17,613 bases of DNA from Coriobacteriales bacterium (lineage in GTDB: Bacteria > Actinomycetota > Coriobacteriia > Coriobacteriales > UBA8131). The stretch covers positions 1 through 17,613 of the forward strand of contig JAISMZ010000077.1 of NCBI GenBank assembly GCA_031276475.1, written 5' to 3'. Shown one piece after another: positions 5,470 to 13,810 of this stretch. The position numbers were made by a program, and so were the translations under genes. Below the pieces are notes generated by a model. It made no database searches, was not told where the DNA came from, and worked only from the letters and a program-made list of their open reading frames with translations. The stretch's first letter is position 1. Every line of letters begins with the position of its first letter.

Positions 5470-7698
5470 ATGGATCATATCGCCGCAGCGACAATCAAAT
5501 ACCGCAAATCGATCGTCGCCATCTTTGTCGTCGCGGTTCTTGTCTGTGCGCCGCTGGCCTTGCTGGTAAAGGTAAATTACAACATGGCCGACTACCTGCC
5601 GCCCTTCGTTCAGTCCACCGACGGCATCGGTATTCACGCCAGACAATTCTCAGATGCCCTCCCCAACGCCAGCGTGATGATCCGCGATGTCAGCCTGCCT
5701 GAGGCACTCAGCTACCGCTCACAGCTTGAGGCCGTCGAGGGGGTTGAGGCGGTACTCTGGCTGGACGATGTCGTGAACATTAAAACGCCATTAGAAATGG
5801 CAGATAAGGACACGGTTGAGGGCTTCTATAAAGATGGAAACGCACGGTACAATCTGGTGATGTATGAGAGCGCGGTGCCGCTGGTCGAGGAGCTTATCGG
5901 ACCGGATAACGCGCTGGCCGGTGAAGCTCCGGCGTTGGTCGCCGTACAGGGAGCGACTTCCGGAGAGGTGCTTAACGCCTTTATGATCCTGATACCCGCC
6001 GTCATTTTGATTCTCGTGCTGACCACCACATCCTGGCTGGAACCACTGCTTTTGCTGCTCGGTATCGCTGTCTCCATCATCTTGAACATGGGGACGAATA
6101 TCTTTTTTGGCGAGATATCCTTCATCACCAACTCGGTATCGCCGATTTTGCAGCTGGCGGTCTCTTTGGATTACGCAATCATCCTTCTCCACGCTTTTGC
6201 TGAACAACGCCAGACCGGGCTTGGGGTTGAGGCAGCCATGAAAAACGCGATTAAGGTGGCCTTTGCGACGATCAGCGCATCGGCCTCAACGACGCTGTTC
6301 GGGTTTCTCGCCCTGGTCTTCATGGACTTTCTGATTGGCGCCGACTTAGGCATCAATCTGGCCAAGGGCATCATCTTCAGCTTTATCTGTGTGATCATCC
6401 TGCTGCCAGCCGTCACGCTCAGCGTCTACAAGTTGATGGACCGCCTCAAACACCGTCCCTTCATCCCCTCAACGATGGGTGTGCATAAGGTGTTGATGAA
6501 ACTGGCGATTCCGGTGACGGTACTCGTCTTGCTGGCGCTGGTGCCGAGCTACCTCGGACAGATGCGTACCAATTTTCTCTACGGCTCCGAAAGCGCCGGC
6601 TCAGGAACGCGAGCGGCGCAGGATCTGCTGGCGATCAACGCGGAGTTTGGCGAGAGCAACATCGTTGCGGTGCTGGTGCCACGCGGGGATGTAGCCAAGG
6701 AGACCCAGCTCAGTGATGATCTGGAGGAATTGCCGCACGTGACGTCGGTGATGTCTTATGCTCATTCGGTGAGTGCAGAGATTCCTCCGGAGTTTCTTGA
6801 TCAGAGCGTTACCAGGCAGTTTTACTCCGCCGATTATGCCCGACTGCTGGTCTATGTGGATACCGCTACAGAAGGCGATGTTGCGTTTTCTACCGTGGAG
6901 GCCATTGAGAGTGCGGTCGCCGAGTATTATCCAAGCGATACTTACCTGATTGGCCGCAGCCCTATACTATTTGATATTAAGAATGTTGTCCAAAATGATA
7001 ATTTGAAAGTCAACCTGATAGCGATTGTGGCTATTTTTCTGGTGTTGTTGATGACCTTCCGCTCGCTGGTTCTGCCCTTCATTTTGCTTTTGACCATCGA
7101 GCTGGCTATCTGGCTGAATCTTTCGATTCCCTATTTCAGCGGCACTTCAATCAACTACATCGGTTACCTGGTGTTGAGTACCATCCAGCTGGGGGCGACG
7201 GTGGACTATGCCATTTTGCTGACCTCGACCTATCTGCGCTATCGCAAGACGATGCCCAAACGTCAGGCGATTCATAATGCTTTGGGCTACAGCTTCAAGC
7301 CGATACTGATGTCGGCCGGCATTCTTTCGATAGCCGGTTTTGCTCTTTATGCGGCTTCGAGCAATGCCATCGTCTGCGACATCGGTTTGCTGTTGGGCCG
7401 CGGCACGCTGTTCTCCTCGGCCCTGGTATTGACTTTTCTGCCGGCGCTGCTCTTCATATTTGACCCGCTGATTGGTTGGCTCAGCCTGCGCTCTCGCTTC
7501 TATAAGCCCGGCGCTGCGCCACCCGCCGCACCGGTGCCGCTGTCCGTTGCCGCTGCGCCGCCCCCGGTGCCGCTGTCCGTTGCCACTGCGCCGCCCCCGT
7601 TGCCGCTGTCCGCCGCCGCGCCGCCCCCGCCGCCGCCGACCGTTGCCACTGCGCCGCCGCCCGCCGCGCCACAGCCCCCCATTTTGCCGCAGCCCTGA
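5470..7698 (+). CDS. MMPL/RND-superfamily membrane transport protein
   Basis: A 742-residue polytopic protein of two similar halves. Each half has one N-terminal membrane helix (about residues 12-34 and 340-360), a large extracytoplasmic domain, then a cluster of about five helices. The MMPL-type helix motifs SLDYAIIL (D234) and GATVDYAILL (D579) mark the probable proton-relay aspartates of the two halves. Family members export lipids, siderophores or drugs using the proton gradient; the substrate cannot be read from sequence. ATG 5470 is chosen because membrane topology begins directly after it; the frame is open back to 5368 without supporting sequence, and the ribosome site is weak. The last ~60 residues are a Pro/Ala tail made of 11-residue repeats (PVPLSVAAAPP type) that overlaps the 3' end of the opposite-strand rlmD gene. 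Base composition is less GC-rich than in the pyr genes. Confidence 0.9.
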   Translation: MDHIAAATIKYRKSIVAIFVVAVLVCAPLALLVKVNYNMADYLPPFVQSTDGIGIHARQFSDALPNASVMIRDVSLPEALSYRSQLEAVEGVEAVLWLDDVVNIKTPLEMADKDTVEGFYKDGNARYNLVMYESAVPLVEELIGPDNALAGEAPALVAVQGATSGEVLNAFMILIPAVILILVLTTTSWLEPLLLLLGIAVSIILNMGTNIFFGEISFITNSVSPILQLAVSLDYAIILLHAFAEQRQTGLGVEAAMKNAIKVAFATISASASTTLFGFLALVFMDFLIGADLGINLAKGIIFSFICVIILLPAVTLSVYKLMDRLKHRPFIPSTMGVHKVLMKLAIPVTVLVLLALVPSYLGQMRTNFLYGSESAGSGTRAAQDLLAINAEFGESNIVAVLVPRGDVAKETQLSDDLEELPHVTSVMSYAHSVSAEIPPEFLDQSVTRQFYSADYARLLVYVDTATEGDVAFSTVEAIESAVAEYYPSDTYLIGRSPILFDIKNVVQNDNLKVNLIAIVAIFLVLLMTFRSLVLPFILLLTIELAIWLNLSIPYFSGTSINYIGYLVLSTIQLGATVDYAILLTSTYLRYRKTMPKRQAIHNALGYSFKPILMSAGILSIAGFALYAASSNAIVCDIGLLLGRGTLFSSALVLTFLPALLFIFDPLIGWLSLRSRFYKPGAAPPAAPVPLSVAAAPPPVPLSVATAPPPLPLSAAAPPPPPPTVATAPPPAAPQPPILPQP

Positions 7699-9023
7699 GC
7701 GTGCTCAAGGACGCTCACCAACTCGATGTGTGGCGTTTGCGGAAACTGATCTATCGGCTGTACGCCGCGCAGCGCATATCCCTGCTCCGCGAGTCGGGCA
7801 ACATCGCGGGCCCAGGTGGCGGGGTTGCAGCTGACGTAGGCCAGGCGCCGGGGAGCGGCAGCAACAACAGCGGCGAGCGCGGCCGCGCGCAGCCCCGCGC
7901 GCGGCGGGTTGACCACCAGTGCATCCAGTGTTCCCAGTTCGCCTAAAATGCGCCCGGCATCCCCGCCATGCACCGCGACCTCCAGCCCGTTGCGTTCGGC
8001 GTTACGTCTGAGGTCGCGCACGGAAGGACCAAAGTCCTCTACCGCGTTTACCTCGCAGCCCGCTCGCGCCAGGGGCAGCGCAAAGGTGCCGCCGCCAGCA
8101 TAGAGGTCGGCGACGCGGGAGCCCGTCGCTGGCTTCAGGCCCGAGAGCACCTGGCTTATCAACAATTCGGCGGTAGCGCTGTTTATCTGAAAGAAGGCTG
8201 GAGCGGAGGTCAGGTACTCCAGACCCGTCAGCCGTTCCTTCCAGGCGCCAAAGCCGCTGAGCAGCTCCACCTGCCTGATCGTTCGCGGCTCCCTGCGGCT
8301 GGCGATGACCCGCACGATGCCGGTGGTCTTAAGCGCTGAGGCAACAACGCTGGCGATGCGGGCTCGCTCAAAGGCCCCCGCCTCCGTCCAGAGCGCTACC
8401 TCGGTCTGGCCGCTGTGTTCGCTGTGGCGCACGCTGACGCTGAAAAGACCCAGGTCCCGGTTGCCCTGGGCAAAGCGCAGCGCCCCACGCAAGGCCTTGG
8501 GGGCGCCGGCGATCGCCCGATGCGCCAGCAGGCAGGAATCGGGGCCGACTATCGTCTGCGTGGCCCTGCGGCGAAATCCCAGCTGCAGCCCCTCCCGTTC
8601 GTCGTTGCGGGCGCCAAGCACCAGCTTATTGCGATAATGGTATTCCCGTGGAGAAGATCGGGCCGCTCCAACCAGTTCTGCGGCCCGCCCGGCGTCCAGA
8701 CCGGCGATGCGTTGCAGCGCGTCGACGACGATCTGACGCTTGGCCTCCAGCTGCGTCGGATAGGCAACGTGCTGCCAGGCGCAACCGCCGCACTCGGCAA
8801 CAAAGGGGCAGGGCGGTTGTACACGAGCGGGGGAGGGCTCCAACAGCTCGCAGATCCGCCCCGTACGGTAGCTGCCGTGTGTTCTTTCGTACGTGACTCG
8901 GGCAAGGTCGCCGGGGGCGCCGTCGCTGACAAAGACCACGACACCGTCAGCGGCGTGGGCTACGGCCGCCCCGTTGTCGCTCAGGCGCTTGAGGCGCAGG
9001 ATTTCTTCCGTCGGTTTTCTCAT
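7500..9023 (-). CDS. rlmD: 23S rRNA (uracil-5-)-methyltransferase, RlmD/RlmCD type
   Basis: An S-adenosylmethionine-dependent methyltransferase that makes m5U in 23S rRNA (U1939, and U747 in RlmCD-type enzymes). From the N-terminus there is a TRAM-like domain (about residues 5-65), then an iron-sulfur cluster site with C72, C78 and C81 in CPFVAECGGC plus C164 in PDSCLLAH. The methyltransferase domain follows, with QINSATAELL, the SAM motif VADLYAGGGTFALPLA, VNPPRAGL, and the nucleophile C399 in YVSCNPATW. The start at 9023 fits the family N-terminus; the frame stays open to 9113, but that stretch is occupied by 11-bp non-triplet repeats. There is no clear ribosome site. The conserved fold ends near residue 440. 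The remaining ~67 residues are a Gly/Ala repeat tail (GGGAVATDSGT type) read from the strand opposite the MMPL tail, so the genes overlap tail-to-tail by 199 bp. Confidence 0.93.
   Translation of the reverse strand: MRKPTEEILRLKRLSDNGAAVAHAADGVVVFVSDGAPGDLARVTYERTHGSYRTGRICELLEPSPARVQPPCPFVAECGGCAWQHVAYPTQLEAKRQIVVDALQRIAGLDAGRAAELVGAARSSPREYHYRNKLVLGARNDEREGLQLGFRRRATQTIVGPDSCLLAHRAIAGAPKALRGALRFAQGNRDLGLFSVSVRHSEHSGQTEVALWTEAGAFERARIASVVASALKTTGIVRVIASRREPRTIRQVELLSGFGAWKERLTGLEYLTSAPAFFQINSATAELLISQVLSGLKPATGSRVADLYAGGGTFALPLARAGCEVNAVEDFGPSVRDLRRNAERNGLEVAVHGGDAGRILGELGTLDALVVNPPRAGLRAAALAAVVAAAPRRLAYVSCNPATWARDVARLAEQGYALRGVQPIDQFPQTPHIELVSVLEHAQGCGKMGGCGAAGGGAVATVGGGGGGAAADSGNGGGAVATDSGTGGGAAATDSGTGAAGGAAPGL
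7531..7626. repeat. 33-bp tandem repeat coding on both strands
   Basis: Two nearly identical 33-bp units (7531-7563 and 7564-7596, differing at one base by eye) are followed by a shortened third (7597-7626) and degenerate remnants to about 7680. Being a multiple of three, the unit keeps both frames open: PVPLSVAAAPP on the plus strand (MMPL tail) and GGGAVATDSGT-like on the minus strand (RlmD tail). Confidence 0.85.
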
Positions 9024-9073
9024 GGCTTCATGGTAACCGATGTTTACGGTTTGTGGCCGGCGGGCGCTTCGTT

Positions 9074-9172
9074 TATTCATCAAATTGCCAGCAAATCTTC
9101 GGCAAATTACCACTGAATTACCATCCTATCGCCACGTAATCCCCACCTAATCTCCACTTAATCTCCATTCAA
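9074..9172. repeat. Array of nine phased 11-bp repeats
   Basis: Nine consecutive 11-mers begin at 9074, 9085, 9096, 9107, 9118, 9129, 9140, 9151 and 9162. Position 1 is T, position 5 is C and position 11 is A in all nine; position 6 is A and position 10 is A in eight of nine. The best copies are TCTCCACTTAA and TCCCCACCTAA. The unit is not a multiple of three, so the array is not coding. Spacing close to one helical turn puts each copy on the same DNA face, as in a cooperative protein-binding array or curved DNA. It lies upstream of both the rlmD-type gene and the divergent kinase gene. Confidence 0.75.
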
Positions 9173-9177
9173 TTTTT

Positions 9178-9212
9178 TACCACTTGTTAACAGAAAAGTG
9201 GTATCCTAAAAA
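9178..9212 (+). promoter_or_regulatory. Candidate promoter/operator for the hybrid kinase gene
   Basis: TACCACTT (9178-9185) and AAGTGGTA (9196-9203) form an 8-bp inverted repeat. Its right arm runs into an extended -10, TGGTATCCT (9199-9207). An alternative reading is TTGTTA (9184-9189), 17 bp, TAAAAA (9207-9212). The transcript start is inferred at about 9214-9220, leaving an ~85-nt leader before ATG 9302. The TACCAC/GTGGTAT arrangement resembles the palindrome at 634-649. Confidence 0.4.
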
Positions 9213-9301
9213 CATAGTAAGAAACCTGCCCTGTTTACCAGCATAGTTTGTGGCTTTGGATTCACCCCGTAAGCGCAGTCCCAAAGTTCAGGTGATTCAG
9301 T

Positions 9302-11941
9302 ATGGCCCAACTTAAATTAACAACGGTTGACAATGCCGGGGTCAACAATGCGCGCTCAAGAATAATTTATCGGGTTTTTTTGGTTCTGGCCGTGTGCGTC
9401 GTCATTCTGTTTTCTGTGTTGCTCTATTTTTCTACGGGCCAGCAACTTAAAAAACAGATGGGTGACAAGTGCCTGGGCATCGCGTCGGCGATAGCGGAGG
9501 TGCTGGAGCAGGAGCCGGAGCAACTGCGGGACTTCATCAACACCATGGACACCAGCAGCGAGTATTACCAAAAGACGCAGGCGCTGGTGGAAGATATCCG
9601 CTGGGATAATCCCGACAACATCGCTCTTCTGTCTGTGGAGCGGCGCGTCTCCGATACCGAGATGATGTACCTGTTTGCCAATACGATGCCCGGCAATTAT
9701 GCCGAGGCGGGGCTGCGCAATCCGCTTACGCCAACGCGTATTACTGCCTATGAAACGCAACGACCTGTCGTTGGCAGCGAGTGGGCCACCACGCAGTGGG
9801 GGACCCTGATAGAGAGCTATTATCCTGTTTTGGATAAAAATAATAACAATCAGCTTCTGGCCATCGTTGGCTGCAAGGTCTCCGACGCGCAGTATTCGTC
9901 GGTGATGAACCCGCTGTTGGCAATGTTTGTGGGCGGTAATCTGGTGATCATCGCGCTGTTGGTGTTCATCTTCTTCAGATTCAATCGCGAGAATAAACTG
10001 TTAGCCGAGATCAACGAGATTACGCGCAGCGCAGCGGACGCCAAGAGCAATTTTCTGGCGAGCATGAGTCATGAGATGCGCACGCCGCTGAACGCGGTCA
10101 TCGGGCTTTCCGAGCTATCTCTCAGCTCGGGGAAGTTAAGCGGCGAATCCGCGGACAATGTCGAGAAGATCTACAACTCCGGTGTCTCGCTGCTGGGACT
10201 GGTCAACGACATACTGGATCTCTCTAAAATCGAGGCGGGCAAGTTTGAAATCGTACCCGCAAACTACGATCTGCCCAGTCTGGTAAATGACACGGTCAAT
10301 TTAAACATCATGCGCATCGACGAAAAGCCTATCATCTTTAATCTGGAGTTGGATGACAGTCTGCTGAGTACGCTTTACGGCGATGAGTTGCGGGTCAAAC
10401 AGGTATTTAACAACCTGCTTTCCAACGCCTTTAAATATACAAAGAAGGGCAAGGTTGTCTGGAACGTTAGAACCGAGCGCGAAGATGACAGCGTCTGGCT
10501 GGTTAGTTCGGTCAGCGATTCCGGCATTGGCATTCGCCCCGAAGACATCGACAAGCTGTTCAAGGACTACAATCAGGTGGATATCGACAGCCATCGCAGT
10601 ATCGAGGGTACGGGGCTGGGACTCTCAATCACCAAGAATCTTATTGCTATGATGGACGGCACAATAGAAGTTCAAAGCGTCTATGGAGAAGGTACGACCT
10701 TTACGGTGCGCCTGCGCCAGGGCTTTGTGAACGATGTGCCCATCGGTGGAGAAGTTGCCGATAATCTCAGGAATTTTAAGTATTTTGACCATAAACGTGA
10801 CCGATCAAAGAAGCTCGTCCGCGTCAGCCTGCCCTACGCCCGCGTGTTGATCGTTGATGATGTGCAGGTAAATTTGGATGTCGCCCGGGGCATGATGAGC
10901 CCCTATAACATGCAGATCGACTGCGTGACCAGCGGCAAAGAGGCGGTTGAGCTGGTGCGCAGGGGAGAGCCACGCTATAACGCGATCTTTATGGATCACA
11001 TGATGCCTGAGATGGATGGGATTGAGGCCACGCGCGTCATCCGTGAGGAAATAGGCACCGATTATGCAAAATCCCTGCCGATCATCGCGCTAACTGCAAA
11101 CGCCCTCGCGGGCAACGACGAGATGTTTCTGAGCAAGGGCTTTCAGGCGTTTTTATCCAAACCTATTGATATTCAGTGGATGGATCAGGTGATACGCAGA
11201 TGGGTGCGCGATCCCGAGATCGAGAGGGAACTGAAGAGCAGGAGAACCGTTGATGCCGCGGGAGATGAAGCTGGGGACGGCGAAGTCGGCGAGGATACCG
11301 CTGGCTTTGGCGATGCGGGTGGCGAGGGCGACTCCTCCGACTCGGACACCACGTCTGCGTCTGTGGCCGGCGTCAGCATTCATATTGAGGGTGCTGATCT
11401 TGAAGCCACTCTGGAGCGCTTTGCAGGCGATACGGAACCTTTGTTCAGGGTGCTGCAATCCCCTCCGGCAACCACGCCGCCTACGCTGGAGAAGCTGGCG
11501 GAGGCGACCCCCGAGAGCCTGGATGCCTACCGCATTGCCGTGCATGGCATAAAGGGTGCCAGCCGCAACATCTATGCCGTCGAGATCGCCACGGCGGCGC
11601 AGGATCTCGAAAACGCCGCGCGTGAGGGCGACTTTGCTTACATCAGTGCGCATAATCAGGAATTCATCGTCAGGGTAAACGCTTTGATGGCCGAGATCGA
11701 AGCACTTCTGACGCGTTTGGAGCAGGCCAGCGCCAGACCTCTGCAGGAGAGGCCAGATAAAAACCTGCTGCGGCAGTTGCGCCAGGCGGCGGAGGACTTT
11801 GACATGGACGGGGCCACAGGGGCATTGGAGCAGATTCTGGCTTTTGATTACCGTCAGGATGGTGAGTTGGTCGCCTGGCTCAAGGAGCAGGAACTGCTGA
11901 TGGATCTCGACGAACTGGCCAGCGGTCTGGCCGATATTTAA
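9302..11941 (+). CDS. Membrane hybrid sensor histidine kinase with receiver and Hpt domains
   Basis: An 879-residue phosphorelay kinase. A membrane helix at about residues 21-43, an extracytoplasmic sensor region (~44-212) without a recognised family, and a second helix (~214-233) lead to HisKA with phospho-acceptor H257 (SMSHEMRTPLN). The HATPase domain shows NAFKYT, DSGIGI and GTGLGLSI. A receiver follows with acceptor D565 (FMDHMMPEMDG), VDD acidic pocket and SKPID lysine. Then come an Asp/Glu/Gly-rich linker (~640-690) and an Hpt domain with H748 (HGIKGASRN). Such tripartite kinases pass phosphate His-Asp-His to a separate receiver; the stand-alone receiver gene 100 bp downstream is the obvious candidate. 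The start is supported by AGGTGA 6 nt before ATG. There is no output domain. All catalytic residues are present. Confidence 0.93.
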   Translation: MAQLKLTTVDNAGVNNARSRIIYRVFLVLAVCVVILFSVLLYFSTGQQLKKQMGDKCLGIASAIAEVLEQEPEQLRDFINTMDTSSEYYQKTQALVEDIRWDNPDNIALLSVERRVSDTEMMYLFANTMPGNYAEAGLRNPLTPTRITAYETQRPVVGSEWATTQWGTLIESYYPVLDKNNNNQLLAIVGCKVSDAQYSSVMNPLLAMFVGGNLVIIALLVFIFFRFNRENKLLAEINEITRSAADAKSNFLASMSHEMRTPLNAVIGLSELSLSSGKLSGESADNVEKIYNSGVSLLGLVNDILDLSKIEAGKFEIVPANYDLPSLVNDTVNLNIMRIDEKPIIFNLELDDSLLSTLYGDELRVKQVFNNLLSNAFKYTKKGKVVWNVRTEREDDSVWLVSSVSDSGIGIRPEDIDKLFKDYNQVDIDSHRSIEGTGLGLSITKNLIAMMDGTIEVQSVYGEGTTFTVRLRQGFVNDVPIGGEVADNLRNFKYFDHKRDRSKKLVRVSLPYARVLIVDDVQVNLDVARGMMSPYNMQIDCVTSGKEAVELVRRGEPRYNAIFMDHMMPEMDGIEATRVIREEIGTDYAKSLPIIALTANALAGNDEMFLSKGFQAFLSKPIDIQWMDQVIRRWVRDPEIERELKSRRTVDAAGDEAGDGEVGEDTAGFGDAGGEGDSSDSDTTSASVAGVSIHIEGADLEATLERFAGDTEPLFRVLQSPPATTPPTLEKLAEATPESLDAYRIAVHGIKGASRNIYAVEIATAAQDLENAAREGDFAYISAHNQEFIVRVNALMAEIEALLTRLEQASARPLQERPDKNLLRQLRQAAEDFDMDGATGALEQILAFDYRQDGELVAWLKEQELLMDLDELASGLADI

Positions 11942-12041
11942 AAACCAGGGGGGTGCCGATAAATTATCACCTTCCTGGTGACTTGGGTGTTGTGCATGGT
12001 CATGGCTGGCCGGCGCAACAAGGTGGAAAGGAGATGTCACT
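11942..12041 (+). other. Intergenic spacer with small hairpin
   Basis: Holds TCACC-TTCCT-GGTGA (11967-11981), competing with a longer-range ACCAGG/CCTGGT pair (11944-11949, 11974-11979), and ends in the AAAGGAG ribosome site of the receiver gene. There is no T-run, so it is not a convincing terminator; the kinase and receiver genes are probably co-transcribed. Confidence 0.4.
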
Positions 12042-12410
12042 ATGGGTGACAAACGACGCAAGGTCGTCTTGGTTGACGACAATTTGACCAATCTGACGAT
12101 AGGCAAAGACATGCTGCGCACGCGCTGTGAGGTCTATCCTGCGGTGTCTGCGGCCAAGATGTTCGTGATTTTGAACAAGATAACGCCCGACCTGATTCTG
12201 CTGGATATTGAGATGCCAGAGATGGACGGCTATCAGGCGCTGAGCCTGCTCAAGGCCGATGAGAGGTTCACTCAGATCCCCGTCGTGCTCCTGACGGCAC
12301 AGTCCGACAGCGCCAGCGAGGCCAAAGGGCGTACCCTTGGCGCCGCCGCCTATGTTACCAAGCCATTTACGACCACTTTCCTTTTTGACCAGATCTGCCA
12401 GCTTTGCTGA
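12042..12410 (+). CDS. Stand-alone response regulator receiver protein
   Basis: A 122-residue single receiver domain with no attached output. The acidic pair is D12-D13 (VLVDDN), the phospho-acceptor D55 (LILLDIEMPEMDG), the switch Thr in VVLLTA (T85) and the conserved lysine K107 (YVTKPF), so the active site is complete. AAAGGAG about 9 nt before the ATG sets the start. CheY-like proteins of this kind either act by protein binding or relay phosphate between histidines. Here it could take phosphate from the Hpt domain of the upstream kinase, or link the two hybrid kinases flanking it and the FIST gene. The partner is inferred from position only. Confidence 0.92.
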   Translation: MGDKRRKVVLVDDNLTNLTIGKDMLRTRCEVYPAVSAAKMFVILNKITPDLILLDIEMPEMDGYQALSLLKADERFTQIPVVLLTAQSDSASEAKGRTLGAAAYVTKPFTTTFLFDQICQLC

Positions 12411-12478
12411 GGGCTCATCAGGTTATACTACTCACGTGTATAAGCTTGTGCACCAGCTTACGATGGTGAGGTAGGAAG
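12411..12478 (+). promoter_or_regulatory. Spacer before the FIST gene with possible -10 and dyad
   Basis: TATACT (12424-12429) matches five of six -10 bases but has no matching -35 at the right spacing. TAAGCT (12441-12446) and AGCTTA (12455-12460) form a 6-bp dyad. AGGTAGGA immediately precedes the FIST start. A separate promoter for the FIST-kinase pair is possible but not shown. Confidence 0.3.
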
Positions 12479-13795
12479 ATGAAAAGCATCAGTGTTACCA
12501 GCTTTGAGATTGACGACCCTGCTTCGGCCCTGGATCAGTTGGTGGCTGGCGTGCAAAACGGTCTGACCCTGCAGGCGAACTCCTTTGGCATCCTGCTGGC
12601 CGACGCCGATTTTGACGGGGCAGCGCTTAGCGCCGGTCTAAAGCAGCGGCTGGGGCTTGATGTTGCGGGCTTTACCACGCTGGCGACCTTTGACCGCGAG
12701 GGTCACCACGAAAACGCTGCCGTGCTCACCGTGCTTACGGCTGACGATGTTCGCTTCTGCGCCGCCGCCTCCGAGCCGTTTTCCGAGGACTATCGCGAGC
12801 AGATGATAGCCACTTACCGGGCGACCATCCCCGCTGATGCGGCAGCTGACGAGCACCCGGGCCTGATACTGCTTTTTGCCCCCAACGGCGAGCCTTTCTC
12901 TGGTGACAAATACCCCGATTTACTCGGGGCGGCTACGGCGGGCGCACCGATCATCGGTGGCGTCTGCTCGGATGACTACGACTATGCCCGCGCCCGCGTC
13001 TTCCTCAGCGGTCGGGAGTACGCCGACTCGATGGTGCTGGTCAGTCTCTGGGGCAACGTCCGCCCGTTATTCTCGATACGTCATGTCACTTCCGATCTGG
13101 CCGACCGCACTCAGCGCGTCAAGCGCGCCCGCGACAACGTCGTCTATGAGATGGACCGCGGTAACCTGGTTGAGTTCTTAGAGGGTTTTGGCCTGGATAC
13201 CAGCGTGGAGGATCCTCTGCTGGCCTTTACTTCCTATCCGATGATGCTAACGAGCGACAACGAGAACGAGGTGCCGCTGATGCGGCATATCCTGACGCTG
13301 GATTGCGATCTTGGCTCCGGGACCTTTGTTGGGGATGTGCCTGAGGGTACCCTGGCCAACATCTGCCTGGTCAGCCGCGAGGATCTGAAGGTCTCGGCCC
13401 GCGAGTCGATGCAGGGAATTCTTGAGCAGATTGAGGCGCAGACCGACGGCGGGGGCGCCGCCGCCGCCCCGAGCGCCACGACCACCGATGCCGCCCCCGC
13501 CGCCCCGAGCGCCACGGCCGCCCCCGCCGCCACGGCCGCCGCTGCCGCCCCCGCCGCCCCGAGCGCCGCTGCCGACTACCGCTACTCCACGGTGTTTTGC
13601 GTCTCCTGCTGCGGTCGGGCGATCATCTTGGGTACCGAGGCCGATGCTGAGGGCGATGAGATAAAGGCACTGCTGCCCGACGATCTGGTGCTCACCGGCG
13701 CCTACGCGCTCGGTGAGATATGTCCGACCCATTACGCTCATGGTGTGGCCACCAACCGTTTTCACAACTGCTCGATAACGCTCTGTGCTTTTTAG
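12479..13795 (+). CDS. FIST-domain sensor protein (FIST_N and FIST_C)
   Basis: A 438-residue cytoplasmic protein with the FIST_N layout (GILLADADFDG, ITAGG-like APIIGGVCSDDYDY near residues 158-172) and FIST_C. FIST_C ends in the diagnostic GAYALGEICPTHYAHGVATNRFHNCSITL, preceded by a Cys-rich VFCVSCCGRAIILG segment. FIST proteins are intracellular small-ligand sensors; the Pseudomonas member NosP binds haem and nitric oxide and controls the neighbouring hybrid kinase NahK. A PAS hybrid kinase gene starts 15 nt after this one, so a similar pairing is likely here; the ligand is unknown. AGGTAGGA precedes the ATG. FIST_C is interrupted by an Ala/Pro/Ser-rich insert (about residues 320-365, nt 13437-13577) built from a repeated 17-mer. 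It splits the domain just before its last conserved strands and probably forms a loop. Confidence 0.9.
   Translation: MKSISVTSFEIDDPASALDQLVAGVQNGLTLQANSFGILLADADFDGAALSAGLKQRLGLDVAGFTTLATFDREGHHENAAVLTVLTADDVRFCAAASEPFSEDYREQMIATYRATIPADAAADEHPGLILLFAPNGEPFSGDKYPDLLGAATAGAPIIGGVCSDDYDYARARVFLSGREYADSMVLVSLWGNVRPLFSIRHVTSDLADRTQRVKRARDNVVYEMDRGNLVEFLEGFGLDTSVEDPLLAFTSYPMMLTSDNENEVPLMRHILTLDCDLGSGTFVGDVPEGTLANICLVSREDLKVSARESMQGILEQIEAQTDGGGAAAAPSATTTDAAPAAPSATAAPAATAAAAAPAAPSAAADYRYSTVFCVSCCGRAIILGTEADAEGDEIKALLPDDLVLTGAYALGEICPTHYAHGVATNRFHNCSITLCAF
13437..13577 (+). repeat. Low-complexity repeat inside the FIST gene
   Basis: The 17-mer CCGCCGCCCCGAGCGCC occurs exactly at 13461, 13497 and 13551, at offsets that are multiples of 18, within a tract of GCC/GCG codons. 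It encodes the Ala/Pro/Ser insert APSA...AAPAAPSA. The exact repeats and in-frame spacing suggest expansion by slippage or unequal exchange. Confidence 0.8.
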
Positions 13796-13810
13796 AAACC
13801 GTTACCAACA

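Noticed and set aside
8415..9116. 233-codon plus-strand ORF opposite the rlmD-type gene
   Set aside because: The minus strand carries all four Fe-S cysteines and SAM motifs, so the plus-strand frame is a shadow.
9074..9172. CRISPR array or plasmid-type iterons for the 11-bp repeats
   Set aside because: Units are directly adjacent and degenerate with no unique spacers, and no rep or cas gene is nearby.
11153..12121. 322-codon minus-strand ORF opposite the hybrid kinase 3' end
   Set aside because: It covers the Hpt domain and the start of the receiver gene in antisense, with no recognisable fold or ribosome site.
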